Assembly (NCBI GenBank): GCA_963969365.1
Contig: OZ017748.1
Location: 3,407,001-3,471,000 of the forward strand
Origin: Asterochloris sp. CNOR1
Lineage: Eukaryota > Chlorophyta > Trebouxiophyceae > Trebouxiales > Trebouxiaceae
Length of the DNA: 64,000 nt
Reading direction: 5' to 3'
The position numbers and the translations under genes are program-made. Positions 1-12,034 of this stretch are shown here, piece after piece. The notes beneath the pieces were generated by a model. That model was not told the origin of the DNA, did no database searches, and saw nothing but the letters and a program-made list of their open reading frames with translations. Numbering within the stretch: the stretch's first letter is position 1; each line of letters opens with the position of its first letter.

Positions 1-533
1 CCCTGCAGGTGCTGCAGATGCATCTCCAGCAACAGGTTGGCAGCCCCATGATGGCCAGCCAGGTGTCTGGAGGCTCCATGGCTGCGCTGCAGCAGCAGAT
101 GGGCGCACATGCATGGGGCACGCAGGGCCCCCAGCAGGCACGGGCCCTGGCTGCTCAGCACCAAGCGCTGCTACAGGCCCAGCTCCAGCAGCAGGCAGGC
201 CCGTGGGGCGGCCTGCATGGTCAGGGAGCCACCCTGGGCAGCAGCCACACCGGCCAGCAGAGCGCCCCAGCTGGCGTCAACGGCATGGCCTGGAGAACCG
301 GCAGCCCCACCATGGGCACCTCTGCAGCAGGCCAGCGCCTGCCAGGAAGCGGTGGCCAGGCGGGGGCATCGACAGAGTCAGGCCAGGCTACGGGGCCGTC
401 AGGGCTGGATGGTGCCAGCCTCAATGCTGCCTTGAACGGCTTCAGCGGGGTGCTGGAAGCAGGCGCCTCCCTGGGGCCCTTGAACGTAGACTCGCTCCGG
501 AGCAGCGGGTTTGGTAACCCCGGTAATGACTGA
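1..533 (+). CDS. Glutamine-rich protein, 3' end (5' part outside window)
   Basis: This is the C-terminal part of a gene entering from the left; the frame is open from the window edge to a TGA at 531-533. CCCTGCAG at 1-8 looks like a splice acceptor, so a last exon may begin at 9. The roughly 175 visible residues are low complexity: rich in Gln, Ala, Gly, Ser and Met, with QQQ and LQAQLQQQ runs, and ending in a Gly/Ser/Asn-rich tail. No catalytic motif or fold is visible. Such composition is common in transcriptional co-regulators and RNA-binding proteins, but nothing here assigns a function. The next gene lies on the opposite strand and converges on it. Confidence 0.6.
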   Translation, partial: LQVLQMHLQQQVGSPMMASQVSGGSMAALQQQMGAHAWGTQGPQQARALAAQHQALLQAQLQQQAGPWGGLHGQGATLGSSHTGQQSAPAGVNGMAWRTGSPTMGTSAAGQRLPGSGGQAGASTESGQATGPSGLDGASLNAALNGFSGVLEAGASLGPLNVDSLRSSGFGNPGND

Positions 534-1367
534 CTTGACTTGAGCAGATGGCTGCACACTTGCTTTGCGCTGCTGTGGCTTAAGCCTTGGTGCTGCTGCA
601 GGCCCTGTTGGTCAAGTCCAGGCCCAGCAGCAACAGAATGCTGTCAGCCCCATCTTGCAAGATGCTGTCCCGGCTGGGCGCTCTTTGAACAACTTAGCAC
701 CACCACTGTGCTTGTCAGGCAGCTTTCCCACATCTAGCATGCAGCGGACAAGCTCCCCTTCACAGCAGTTCTGGTCTGCGCCAATGACATGGTTCCCGGC
801 ATGAATCGTCCCCCCTTGCTCATGATTGACCGCAGCCCACGCCTTGCAGGGCAGGCTTGCGCAGATGCAGCACCACATGTACAAGACCCAACTAACGATT
901 TTACAGAGCTAAGGCTTGCTTTCAAAACACATGCAGAGGAAATTCAAGTTTTACACAGCGGGGCTAGCTGAACAGGACCCTGCACAAGCTGCACTACTGC
1001 AGCACACAAACTCAAAAATGAAGCACCCGCCCTATGTGGGGGCGTTACGCAAGGTATTGCAGCATTCAGGGAAAATCTTTTGAGCGAACAGGGGCTCAAG
1101 CGCCACCACGGCAGCAAAATTGGCTGCCTGGAGCCAGGGAGCCTTGGTGAGGGGCCTGCCACGACCCAGCCGCTGGCACCTAGTGTGCACAACAGCTGCG
1201 GTGGCCTGTTGGGAGGCCAGGAACAGATTGCAGGGGGAGAAATCAAACAGGGCAGGCTAGGGTCTCATGTCAAGGGAGGACAGCCATGGGCAAGACGAGG
1301 CCCAGAGGACGCGAGCCACAGCACAGCTGACTGGCTGGCCGGCAAGACTATTGCAGCAGCCGTTGGA
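534..1367. other. Convergent intergenic region
   Basis: This gap separates the stop of the Q-rich gene from the stop of the minus-strand DUF6544-like gene. It should hold both 3' untranslated regions. The short open frames here show no splice-consistent or family-like coding signal. No RNA gene or mobile element was recognised. Confidence 0.5.
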
Positions 1368-4300
1368 TTATGTGCGACCAGCCATGCTGGTGCGGCCAAT
1401 GCGGGTGAAGCATCTGTAGTCCGTGATGCTCAGATCCGCATAAGGGCAGGGGGTAGCGCCGTTGTGCAGCACCCAGATGCACTCCATCCTCTGGGGGATG
1501 CGCACCCCGCCGTGCTCTATGTAGTCGCTGTACCTGCCCATCCACAGGTCCCCTGGATTGAACTCCCCGTCTCCAAGGCGCCTGCACCAGGAGGTAGTGA
1601 CAGTCGAGGCCACTGCCATGCACCAGCAAAGGCAGGAGGAGTCTGCAAGCATGAGGGAACGTACCACCAACGAGGCCACAGACTAGCAGCTGGCCACTCA
1701 GCACAACAGGCCTCTCGCCGCTACAGTGCACCACCCGGCCAAGCTCACAGCTGGCTAGTCGCCAAGGCAGTCACCTTACTAATGCCATATGAACATGGCC
1801 AAGCAAGTGCTTGGCACAGATTTGCTGGATGACCAGTAATTCGGCACACCTTGGCCAAGCTACTGCGGCCACAAAAGCAGCAGGGCCCCAGCGCAGAGTC
1901 TCTGCAACAGCGCACAAGCAGGCAAGATGCCAAGCGCACCTGGCGCGGTCAGTGGCAGTCATCTTCGTGATCTGGCCCTTCTCATTGAAGTGGAACTCAG
2001 CCACAGCCTTGCTGCCGGCATGCCACAGCGTGGCCTCAGCCCGGTCGCTGTCGATGGCTCGCCAGCTGACGTGCTGCCCAGGCAGCAGGGCAGTGGGGAT
2101 GTAGCAGGCCTCGGCCAGGTAGCGGGACAGGTTGGCCTGGTCCACCTCGGGGCCGCGCTTCTCGAGCAGGGTGATGGCTGAGAACAGGCGCCAGAACATC
2201 TCACCAGGGCCTGCAGGCAGGTGCAGAGAGATGAGCAGCAGGGTTGCACAGACATGTGGGAGGCTACTTGCCGGCTGGCCATAGTAGTCTGCTAGCTCTT
2301 TAGGGTGAAGACAGTGGTGGATCTTGGGGAAACAAAGGGACCAAGGGAATGCTGTAGGTGCCGGCAGGGCTTGCTGCACTGCAGCAATGTTGACAGCCAA
2401 ACAGCAAACGGCCAGGTCCAACAACATCAAATGGCTGTGGCAGCACAGACAGATGTAGATTGAACGCAGATGCTGCAGAGCATGTGCAGCAACAGGCCAG
2501 GCTTTGCGAGGGATATTGTGCGCTTGTGATGTCAGGTCGGTTGCAGACTCACCTTGCAAGCCCTCCTTCTCTGGCACATAGGAGTCCCAGCCTCTGACCC
2601 AAACCAGGGGCGCCAGCCAGATCCATGCTGCCCACACATAGGCTGCAGGGGGCACAGGCACGTCAGCACCAGGGCATGCAAACTAAGACAGCGAGAAGGG
2701 GACACTGAGACTTGCAAAAGGGTGCAGGGCTGCCTGCCCACCAAGCTGGTCTGTGATGCATGCAAGCACAGCATGCAGACACAGCACTCCTGCAGCGGGG
2801 AGGGGCGAGCGCGGCTGACTGCCCACCTGGCTGTGCTGTGGTGAAGTACTGGGAGGCGCGGACCTTTTTCCACCCCTCCTTGACAGTCAGACCAGGGCCA
2901 ACGCGAATTCTGCAGGCAACACCTCAGGCCTTGAGGGGTGGCCAGTACACTGGGTATCGACAGGCGTCCTCTCCCTGACAGCACCTCAGCCCAGGGAGCA
3001 GGGCAATTGACAGCACACTACAGTGCCAGCAGGCTGCCCGCACCGGCGGCAACAGAACCACGGCAGTCCATAGATACTGCACTAGGGCGTCAGCAGGCTC
3101 CCCCAAAAGGGCCCCTGCAGAAGAGCCTACCACCAGACGATCATCCCCCTCGGCAGGGCCAGATCACGCACCTGAACTGGCCCTTCTGCTTGATGGTGCA
3201 GAACTTGATGTACTGCTGCCCATCTTGCAGGGCGTACTTGAAGTAGCGCTGCACAGGCTCGGGCAGGCCCTCCAACTGGGCATGGTGGAAAACTCGGCGC
3301 TCCTCCCCTGCAGCGCCTGCAGGGGGAGAACAAGTGACCTCAGCCACATCTCAAGGGCAAGGGCTCCTCCTTGCTGTGCCTGCACAGGCGAGGGCCAACC
3401 TGACCAGCCACGTGTCAGGATGCAGGCAGCACTGGGTGCACCAGAGAGACGTGAGCCGAACATGCAGCACCCCTGGGGGACCGTGTGCGCACAAGGTGCA
3501 CACAGCAGCCACAAGCAGCAGGCAGCAGCACTTTCATGCAGGCAGCACCTCCCAGCCAGCCTGACAGGCAGCGAACCAGACTGGTCCTTCAGTACGCCAG
3601 GAGGCAGCACCTGAGCAGCAGCTGCCCTCCTGGTACACCAACACAGGCATGGGCTGCAAAGAACAAACTGGTTGTGTATGACCCCTGCTCAGCCACCCAG
3701 ACGGTGGCGAGCGCACTGCCAGCCCAGAAGTGTCACCTCTGTGCACACCTGGCTCACCGCACAGCCGCACGACCGTCTCGATCTTGTCCGCTGTCTGCCG
3801 GCTCAGGCTGTAGCAGCAGGCGGCCACGTAGAGGCAGCACATCCAGAGGAAGGCGACGGTGCAAAGGGAGCCCCAGGTGCCGTGGCTGACAAAGTCCAGC
3901 AGTGCTTGGAGCAGGCTGCGCAGCATGCTGGCGTACAGGCCCCCTGCCTTGTAAAGCAGGGCCTGAGCGCTGCGGGCAAGCCGGCTGGAGCATGCCGCGC
4001 TGTGGCTGGTCAGGGACAGCAGCAGGGGGTGCAGGGCATTGCGGCATGCCACCTGTACATCAGACTCCTTGAGCCTGCAAGGCAAGCAGCAGACGGTCAG
4101 GTGGCAGCCCGTCATGGTCCAGCACACAAGGCCACCATGGGGTGGGCCTTGTCAAATGTGCCAGGCATGCAACAACCGGTCAGCAAACTCCCAGCGGGGA
4201 GAAGAAGAGCGCATGCAAAAAATGTGAGCGGGGGTTTCTGCAGCAGCCCAGGCCTTCCGCCCCCTGACCCAGAGCCCCCTCTGCCCCAGAGCCCTTTCTT

Positions 4301-4938
4301 ACCCATTCCTAGAAACATGGAGCCATGCGCAGCTGCACCCCATGCGCAGCTGCACCCTGCAGCAGCACCCAGCTGGCCTGGCACCAGAAAATATGACTGC
4401 CAGGCCTTTCCGTGTGTCCCAGGCTGGCCCATCGTCATAGATGGCAGCAACGAGACTTGTGCCATGGGAGCTATGCCACGTGCGCCGACCTGACGCATGC
4501 GGCCTGGCTTATCTCCTCAGCTGAGCCAGACCAGTTCCCGCCAGACTGTTGCACGCCTGAGTCAGCATGATGAAGTGGACCCACGCCATGGAGCCAGGCG
4601 CCCAGCATTTGCTGATGGAGGCGCCACAGCAACAGCCAACAAATGAGCTTCGCTGACTACTTGTGCGCCTGGCAGTCCACATGTCCCCCCACAGTCAACT
4701 TCTGGCGCCATGTGAACATAATGCACATGAGGAAACTCCATGCAGGGCGCACCACTGGTCTACTACTCAGCCTGACACAACAGGTGGAATCCCAGACCTC
4801 CCTCTCCGGCAACTCCCGCCTCCGCCGCAACATGGCAGCGAGCATGCTGAGCCTGCCTGTAGGACTGTTGACGGGGTCCCGGACAGCTGCCCATAACTGG
4901 CGCCCCAGCTCGCACCTGGTGGGTTGGAGCTTCCCCAT
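1368..4938 (-). CDS. DUF6544/DUF6920-like membrane-anchored protein
   Basis: Multi-exon minus-strand gene. Exons supported by splice sites and phase are 4074-3758, about 3307-3172, 2909-2827, 2642-2553, 2210-1940 and 1581-1368 (TAA at 1370-1368). A first exon from an ATG at 4938 (about 23 nt, donor CAG|GTGCGA) fits the phase but is tentative. The second exon encodes a hydrophobic segment (VAFLWMCCLYVAACCYSL), suggesting a membrane anchor. The rest follows the order of bacterial DUF6544 proteins as I remember them: LPEPVQRYFKYAL near the start, then a FVWDA-like VWAAW...LVWVRGWDSYV block, then LSRYLAEACYIPTALLP, then an RLGDGEF...RIPQRMECIW end. The biochemical role of that family is unknown. 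The domain is bacterial in its best-known distribution, but this copy has at least five introns, so it is long resident or captured early. Confidence 0.72.
4323..4357. repeat. Short tandem duplication in DUF6544 gene intron
   Basis: A unit of about 19 bp reading CATGCGCAGCTGCACCC occurs twice back to back. It lies in the presumed first intron of the minus-strand gene. It is simple sequence with no coding role. Confidence 0.7.
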
Positions 4939-5269
4939 GACGGCTTTGGAGCTGTTGTCAACACGAGAGCCCCATACGCTCCTCGCAAGCTGCTGCTTAC
5001 GCAAGCATTCGCTGGCGGGGTCTGACTCCGCACTTGACCTTTGGCTCCTGAGGTCTGACAAGTGTCTCGGTAAGGAAGCCGCCGCAGGGTGCAGTAGGGA
5101 CTGCTGTCAGCAATTGCTTGGGCAACGCCACGAAAGTGGGAGAACCTAGCTAGCAGCCCTCCGGAACTGAAGTTTTGCCAGATTACAGTCCTTGAGGCAG
5201 TCAAGTGGTGCCCATCTGTGAGGATCTGACATTGTCTGTCTGTGCGTGAGGGGGAGAAGTTCTGCTTGG
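4939..5269. promoter_or_regulatory. Divergent intergenic region (putative bidirectional promoter)
   Basis: About 330 bp separate the tentative start of the minus-strand DUF6544-like gene and the well-supported ATG of the plus-strand EGF protein. Both 5' untranslated regions and promoters must fit here if both starts are right. I saw no clear TATA element. Confidence 0.4.
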
Positions 5270-8200
5270 ATGAAACTGCCCACATCAGCAGCACTGCTGG
5301 TGGCGGTGCTAGCATTCACTCAATCATTGAAAGCTGATGGTGGGTCCTGCATGGCACTTTCCACACAGCTGACTTGCGGACAACTGATTGTGCCCAGAGG
5401 CAATGAGCCACCTCAGTTTGCTTGAGTGCTGCTGTGCTGGCCTGCAGAATGCAGTGGCCATGGTCGAAAGCCAGAAGGCAGTACTGTTTGCCAGTGTGAC
5501 AATGCCAGGCCTGCCGTGGGAGAGCTGGGCTGGACAGGAGCAGAATGTGATCTGCGTAAGTCCCCAAAAGCAACTGCAGCTGTGTTTCAAGGTCTCCTAC
5601 GCAGCCATCACCCCTGGAGCTGAGGTGCCCAGTTTTGAAGGCTCAGATCAGGGCAGACCAGCAAAGTTGCCCACTGCAGGTGTGCTGGGCGCCTCAGCCA
5701 ACGGCAGTGACATGGCAGATGGGTGCCGCCAGGAGCACTGCGATGCCCTGGAGCCAGAAGGATGGTTCTGCTATCATGTTGTCCTGCCCTGGATGTGAGC
5801 TTTCGGCTGGGGGCCCAGCTAGGAGCAGCCGGGTCATGTGATGTCTCATGTGCTCAGAAAACGCAGCCTCACTGTACGGCAGGCAAAGTCAGCACAGGCC
5901 GCTGCATGCAGCAGGTCCCTGCGACCCCTGGCATGGAGGTCGGCCCTGGGCACTGTCCCCATCACCCCATGCGTGCACGAGTCTGTGCTGCCACCTGCTG
6001 CAGGGGGCCACATAGGTGGAACTACCTAACTATGCAGCTGGCAAGGACCTCCGAGGACCCAGCCGGCGATCCAGACTTGTATGGCATGTTTTATGGAGGG
6101 GCAGCAGCGCAGGTCAGCAGCAGACTGCCACCAGGCACAGCACAGTAGTCTCTGTGCAGCCTGCGGCCTGCCACTTCTAAAAGTCATAGCAGCGCATGTC
6201 TGCCTGGCAAGAGGCAACTATGAGCCCAACATGCACACCTAAACACAGCACTGCGATTGCTTGCGCCCCCATCTCTGCACAGCGTGTGGCCTGCTGCCTG
6301 ATCCCACAGAGCAGCCCATGTTTTAGTGGCTGCCAATGAGGCTGACAAGCCCCTGGCTCCTGCAGGAAGCCCACCCCAGCCGGCAGACGTACAGTTACAG
6401 CTTCAGGGAGACCAGCAGCGCCAGCCGTGGCATTGTTACCAAGCGGGTGGCCAAAACTGACTTTGCATCTGATGACTATGATGGTAGGCCTGCCCAGCTG
6501 TTGTTCCCAGTCACTTGCACCCTCGAGGCTTACTGCCTATAAACTGTGGGATCACTTGTCTCTGCATCCAACCTATGGGTTGCCTGTCTCCCTGTACCGT
6601 GACAGCAATCACAGCGGCTGACGGGTTCCTCTGCTTGCAGGCGTGTACATCTGCGTCAAGGCCTATGGCAGCGCCAACAGCTCCTATGCGGTGCGAGCTA
6701 TCAGCACAATCTGTCCCTCAGACTTTGCCCTAGACGGCACAGAGATTCTGTGCAGCTCCAGGGTGGATTCACCAGAAAGCGAGAAGCACTTTTCAGAGTG
6801 CACGCCTGACGGGCAGTGCGTTTGTCGAGCGCAGTGGGCCAAGCCCCTGCCAGAGGTGTACCACGGTGAGCTGGCCAGGCAGCAGGGGAAGTGGAGTTGC
6901 TCAGCAGCAATCTGCAGCAGGAGGCTGCTTCTTGTTGACAGCGTGTTGGGCAACGGAGAAAGCGGTGTTGCACACTGGAGCTCTCAGGCAGGAGCTTCTG
7001 GTTGACATCATGCATTGCTGAGGGCTGCTGGGCCAGCAAGGCTGCCCATTCAGCAGCTCCCAGGCTATTGCTGAATGTCAACCCCTGCCGGACAGGTGGG
7101 TTTTACCATTTCACAGACCCAGCCATGCTGCTCTGCAGATCTTGGGTTTGAGGACTGCTCAGCGTCTGTGGTCCAGATCCCCGACTCAGACCTGTCCACC
7201 ATCAAGTCCTATGTCCAGGAGCATCAGGTTGTACCCGCCAAGGCGTGGGCCTTCTACGCCTTCAACGTGACAGAGCAGGACTACCAGATCGTGGTCAACC
7301 TGGCTGCTGAGGAAGACTCTCAATGTGAGGGGGGCTGCCTGCCTGTGTGCCGCCCAGGTGTGTAGTGCTGGCATCTGAGCTTACCAGCAAACATCAGCAG
7401 CAGCAAACATGTCTAATGCTTCTGTGTGCTCTGTCAGTGTCCCAGCGTTGAGATTGTCTGACAGCCTTGTGGTGCGCTGCTGGCCTCTCAGCACACTTAC
7501 AGTGTGAGCAGCCGCGTGCAAGACTGGTGGCGTTCTGGTGTGCTGCTGGCAGCTGAGCTGTTGCGCGCTGAGTGCAGGCAAAACCGAGGCATATTTTGAG
7601 CTGTATCTCCAGTATGGGCAGCCACCAGGGTGGCACGTAGACCAGTGGGCCTTCAGGTCAGCCGGCTGCTGCCCTGCTGCAAGGGCCTGCTTTTGCTTGC
7701 TGTCTGTTGCAAGCCAAGCATTGAGTGCCAGAGGAGGCCAAGCTCCTCCCCTGCCTGTGCCTGCTTTATGGTGGCAAGCGCTTGATTCACGAGAATGTCC
7801 TTTTGCCTGCCAGAGCATGCTCAGGCACAGGCTGTGCTGGAACTGCTGGATGTGCAGTGTTGATGCTGCATGCAGTTGACTGATGTGGGTCCGCAGCAGC
7901 TCACAGTCTGGCCAAATGCATGCAGGCCCAGCTGGGATTACATGGCTGATGACGGGGACCTGGAAGTCAAGTTTGACCGCACTTCTGACAGCTGGCAGGC
8001 CGGTAAGCGCAAGTACTGGCCATGTGCAGGGGCTGTGACTGCTGCACTGCAGGCGATTCCTTGCTGGCTGTGGCTGTCCAAAAGGGCCAAGCTGTCTGCT
8101 TTAACTCCAGCATTGCATCCCCCTGGGGGAATCTGACAAGTGTCACCCTGTCTCCTGCCCCGCCTGTGACTGGTGTGCTGGCAAGACCATGACCTTCGGC

Positions 8201-11200
8201 TCTGCATCAGGCCCTGCCTGCTGTGGCGGTTCACACAGACCAAGCTCTTTGGCTGCCACCTTGCCTGCGTCTGGTGACCCACTGTGGCCACTGTGCCTGA
8301 TGCAGGGACCTGGTACGCTGGCATCAATGGTGACGATGCCATGGAGTGCAAGTTCACCCTCTCCATCAACAAGTTCGACTGCCCACTCAACTGCTCAGGC
8401 CGTGGGCGCTGCATACACAACACCAATGGCACGCATACCTGCCTGTGTGATGAGGTGCGGACAGTCTCTGGGGTATCGTGCTTAGTGGTTCCCCTGCTGA
8501 CCTTGAGACAAGGAGCTTGCTTCAGCTGCTCAGGTCATGGACACTGCAAGCTCATCCCATTGGTACCTGCGTGTGTGATGAGGTGCCAGCACTGTTTGTG
8601 TTGTCTGTCGAGGGTTTGTGTTGTCTGTCGAGGGCTTGGTTGGCCCTCGATGCCCCTAGGCAAGGCTGCTTTTGACTCTTTCTGTATGTGGGGGAATGTC
8701 GAAAAGCAGCATGACACCAAAGCTGGCAGAGGCCCTCACGTGAGTGCTGTCTGCTGTGCAGCACTTTCTGGGAGAGGACTGCTCTAGTGAGTCAGCTGGC
8801 CTGCAGTACGGGCGCCCCGTCGTCCGGGAGGAGAGTGCCTTCGAGTGAGCAGCCTATGAGACAGCAGCATTCCTGCAAAGCACCCCGCTGACCTGCCGTG
8901 CAGCCTCTGATGCCTGTGATCATGGGCAGCATATACGCAACCGCCCTCTGTTGCATTCGTTTTGTTTGGTGCCCAGTATTTCCAGAGGAGACCATTGTGT
9001 AGCAGGTGAGGACTCCCTCCCTTCGCCAGACCAACAGATCATGCATCCTAGTACTTTTGCTGAGGCGCCTTTGGCTGCATGGTTCATGGTACTGCACAAT
9101 AGTCGGCCGCTGTGCCCATGCCTCACCGTCCCAGCCTGCTTGCCTGCCATCCAAGGTGCTAGCCTCTCCACCACTTGGACAGAGGTGTGACTGCGCCTCA
9201 CAAGGCAGCAATTGCTGTTTTGTGTCCCCTGATGCTGCCTGGATGCAAGCCCCCATACTGTGCATGCAGAGCTGTGGCAGGGTAGGCCTGACGCTGTCGT
9301 CATGCTGCCGTGCACCCTTTGTTTGGGTTCTGCCCACAGCGAAGGATTGCGGATAGATTTTGGACACACCGCCATGCTGCCCTGCAGGTATGAGTACTTC
9401 CACCTGCCCCGCATCACGGAGGCCCAGATCAAGAATAATGTGGAGCTGGTGCTGGCAGCCTCGTTTTCTAGCTCTGAGGGCTACTCTGAGTGGGTGGCTG
9501 CCCGCCCAGAGCTGTTGCTCATCAAGGTCAGCCTGGCAGGCAGGGGTGGGTCATGTCTGGGGGAAGCTAGTGCTGTGTGCTTGTTGCACATTGCCGACCA
9601 AGTGTAAACTCATGCTGCAGTGTCTTGCTCTGCGGTGGGGTGGCTGTAGTGCTCGACATGGCTGAAGGCTCTTGCCAACTTGTGTTGTGCAGAGCATGCA
9701 GAATGGGGACCACCCTACCAACACCAACTTCACCTTCAAGCAAGCAATGGAGCGGCAGAATGAAGTCTTCCAGATCACTGTGTGCCCCTCTCAGCTCCAG
9801 CATGTAAGCAGCTGCCTGCTTGCTGGCTGCCATGGCAACAACAGCGAGCGTGCATGACACCTGATGCACCTGATTCACTCTGTGTGACGCTGCCATGTCA
9901 GCGCACAAGCTGCCCACATCCCATGCTGAGCAGTGCTGCCATGTGGCCCTCTAGAGCCATCTGCCTCAGCCTGTGTGACACTGCTGTGCAGAGCACAGCT
10001 GCCCCAGCACCAAAGCAACTGTCGTCAGGCTCCCCTTGCATGCAGGCCGACTGGCGGGCAGCAGTGTTCAACCCCATGCGCCTGTACAAGATAGCCTACA
10101 ACCTGACGCTGTCCAAGCAGGCATTCTGCCTGAACGACTGCAGCGGGCATGGCACCTGCAGCGAGGACGGCGAGTGCCTCTGCCACGAGGGGTGGCAGGG
10201 CGGGGACTGCTCTGCCAACCCGGCTGCCACATGCGTCCAGGGGGCGCGGCGACCCACCCACCAGTGAGCCGGCTGCTTGCATGCACAGCCAGGGTGGCCA
10301 GGGCCCCCCTGTGTCATGAGGGGCGACAGGGCAGGGACTGCTCTGGTCAACTTGTGTCCAGCGGGCGCAGCAAGGCGCTCACCATCAGGCCTGTCATCAG
10401 GCTGCTTCCGTTCCTGACGCAGGGAGTCAGCGCCTGCATGCATGGTCAGGCTGTCTGACGCAGGGAGCCAGCGCCTGCATGCATGGTCAGGCTGTCCCTG
10501 GTGCAGGTGTGCAAGCACCTGCCCCTCTTCAGGGCAGCATCCAGGGCATGGTCCGATGGCGCAGGCTGTTCATGCTCCTGCATCCAGGGGTCCTGCCCAC
10601 CGCGCGGGCTGGCAAGCAAGCGAGCGCTGGAGCAGGCCACAGCAGGGCTGAGGGTCTGCTGCTGCCTGCAGGACGGGGTGCTGGCAGCAGTGCGTGTGTG
10701 GCGATGACCCAGCCAGCTGCAAGTTTGCCGATGAGTGTGTAGCCTTCACAACTGAGGACTTTGGAGATAGTGGAGATGCCTGCAGCAATGGGGAGGTGCT
10801 GAAGGTGTGCAGTGAATGTGTTTGGCTCTTGTCAGCAGCCTGGACATCAGGTGAGTGTTGCGCCTGGCTTGTCAGAGTGTGTGTTGCTGCCTGCGCCTTC
10901 TTGCTTGAAGCTGTGCCTGCCATGCAGGGCGCCAAAAGCACGAAGTCGGAGGGAGTCTTTGTGGGCGGCCAGTGTGTTCAGAGTTCAGAGGCCGACAGCC
11001 ACAAGTCGTCCGCAGGGCTGCATTCCCTTTACGTGCTACTGTTGCTGGTGACTGGAGCCCTCATGGGAGTTGGAGGCCATTTTGCATGGCAAACTGGCGC
11101 GGTAACCATGTTACTGGATCGCATCCCATGGCTGTCGTCAAGAAGGTCCAATGCAAACAATCTGTTGTACTCAGAGCTCAGCATGGACACCAATAACACA

Positions 11201-11209
11201 GGATTCTGA
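5270..11209 (+). CDS. Type I membrane protein with three EGF-like domains
   Basis: Sixteen exons join in perfect phase to 733 residues: 5270-5339, 5448-5555, 5680-5794, 6004-6112, 6366-6483, 6641-6865, 7139-7324, 7578-7656, 7926-8002, 8306-8454, 8762-8844, 9388-9526, 9693-9803, 10046-10263, 10672-10804, 10928-11209. Residues 1-22 form a signal peptide (MKLPTSAALLVAVLAF...). EGF-like domains follow at about 24-59 (ECSGHG ... GWTGAEC), 395-420 (CSGRGRC) and 551-577 (CSGHGTC ... GWQGGDC). Between them lie beta-rich stretches with a DPDLYGMFYGG motif, like prepeptidase-C-terminal carbohydrate-binding modules. A membrane helix (about 674-692, SLYVLLLLVTGALMG) precedes a tail of about 40 residues containing YSEL (Tyr721), a YxxPhi sorting signal. 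It is probably a cell-surface or endomembrane receptor-like protein; ligand unknown. Confidence 0.85.
8523..8590 (+). repeat. Degenerate echo of EGF exon 10 3' edge inside the intron
   Basis: The sequence GCTGCTCAGGTCATGGACAC...TGTGATGAGGTGCC resembles the end of exon 10 and its donor site at 8388-8460. It lies about 135 bp downstream of the original, in the following intron, and keeps a decoy donor (GAG|GTGCCA). Confidence 0.75.
8593..8637 (+). repeat. 20-bp tandem duplication in EGF-gene intron
   Basis: TTTGTGTTGTCTGTCGAGGG is repeated exactly twice, directly after the exon 10 echo. It is intronic and recent, since the two copies are identical. Confidence 0.85.
10305..10388 (+). repeat. 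Degenerate echo of EGF exon 14 3' edge
   Basis: About 85 bp here (CATGAGGGGCGACAGGGCAG ... GGACTGCTCTGG ... TGTGTCCAGCGGG) resemble the last 85 bp of exon 14 at 10179-10263, which encode the end of the third EGF-like domain. The copy sits about 125 bp downstream, in the next intron. Confidence 0.75.
10417..10500 (+). repeat. Approx. 42-bp tandem duplication in EGF-gene intron
   Basis: The unit ACGCAGGGAGYCAGCGCCTG followed by CATGCATGGTCAGGCTGTCT occurs twice in a row with one clear mismatch. It lies in the intron between exons 14 and 15. Confidence 0.85.
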
Positions 11210-12034
11210 AGTCTGCAGACAGTGCTCAAATGCATGCTATCATACTCTCAGGGTGGCAGTGAATCTGCTGGCGGTGATCTCGGTGAATGGTCAGTGCTCT
11301 TTTTCACTGGCTTTAATGAATTCATATGTGATACAGTGGCTGCTGAAACCCGACACGAACTGTCTGCAGAGCAGCTGAATATCCCTGGCAGCACCAGGTG
11401 GCACTGCGCCACAGGTTTGCAGAGTGACAGCTGAGATGAGTATTTGCCTGCATCATGGCAGTGCAGGTGCAAACCCATCTCCAGAGCAGCTGTACGCCTT
11501 AATTCACAGCTTGCGCCCATGACGCTTATAATCGAGATAATTGTCTATAGCCTTCCATACCAAAGGTCAATCAGACATGGATCACTTCTTAGTGAGACAG
11601 GAGTGTAGGGGTTGGAATACCTTACCACTCACCACTCACAGCAAACTTGTCGCTGTTCCACGCCTGCCTTTGAAACAGCCAGCATCATGCCACCATCCTG
11701 CACAGGTAATGTGTCCACCCTTTGATTGATGCAGAACACACTTCAAAAGGCAGTGGGCAGATTCATCCTGCCTGATTTGCATTTCAAGCCCCCGCTTGCA
11801 CCTGGCTGCCGCATTCAGCGTGACATGCTGCAGGTGTAGCAATGCCTGCCACACTGCCCCAACCAGCCCTCTGTATGCGCCTCCCCAGCAGCCAGTGCGA
11901 TGTTGCCAGCCTGCACGGGCACAGGACGATTGTGAGCTCACAGCAAGCAACACACCAAAGAGCACAGCAATCCAGCCAGCAGAGTCAGGCTGCACAACCG
12001 CTTCTCAAGCCAGTCCTGCACCTGGCTAGCGATC
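11210..12034. other. Convergent intergenic region
   Basis: About 825 bp lie between the stop of the EGF gene and the stop of the minus-strand longin-like gene. A minus-strand frame at 11995-11636 is open and hydrophobic at its start, but I could not join it in phase to the upstream gene. I treat the region as 3' untranslated and intergenic sequence. Confidence 0.45.

Noticed and set aside
1080-1832. A 250-codon plus-strand ORF
   Set aside because: It lies antisense to the last exon of the DUF6544-like gene and shows no domain or splice-consistent partner. A shadow frame in GC-rich sequence.
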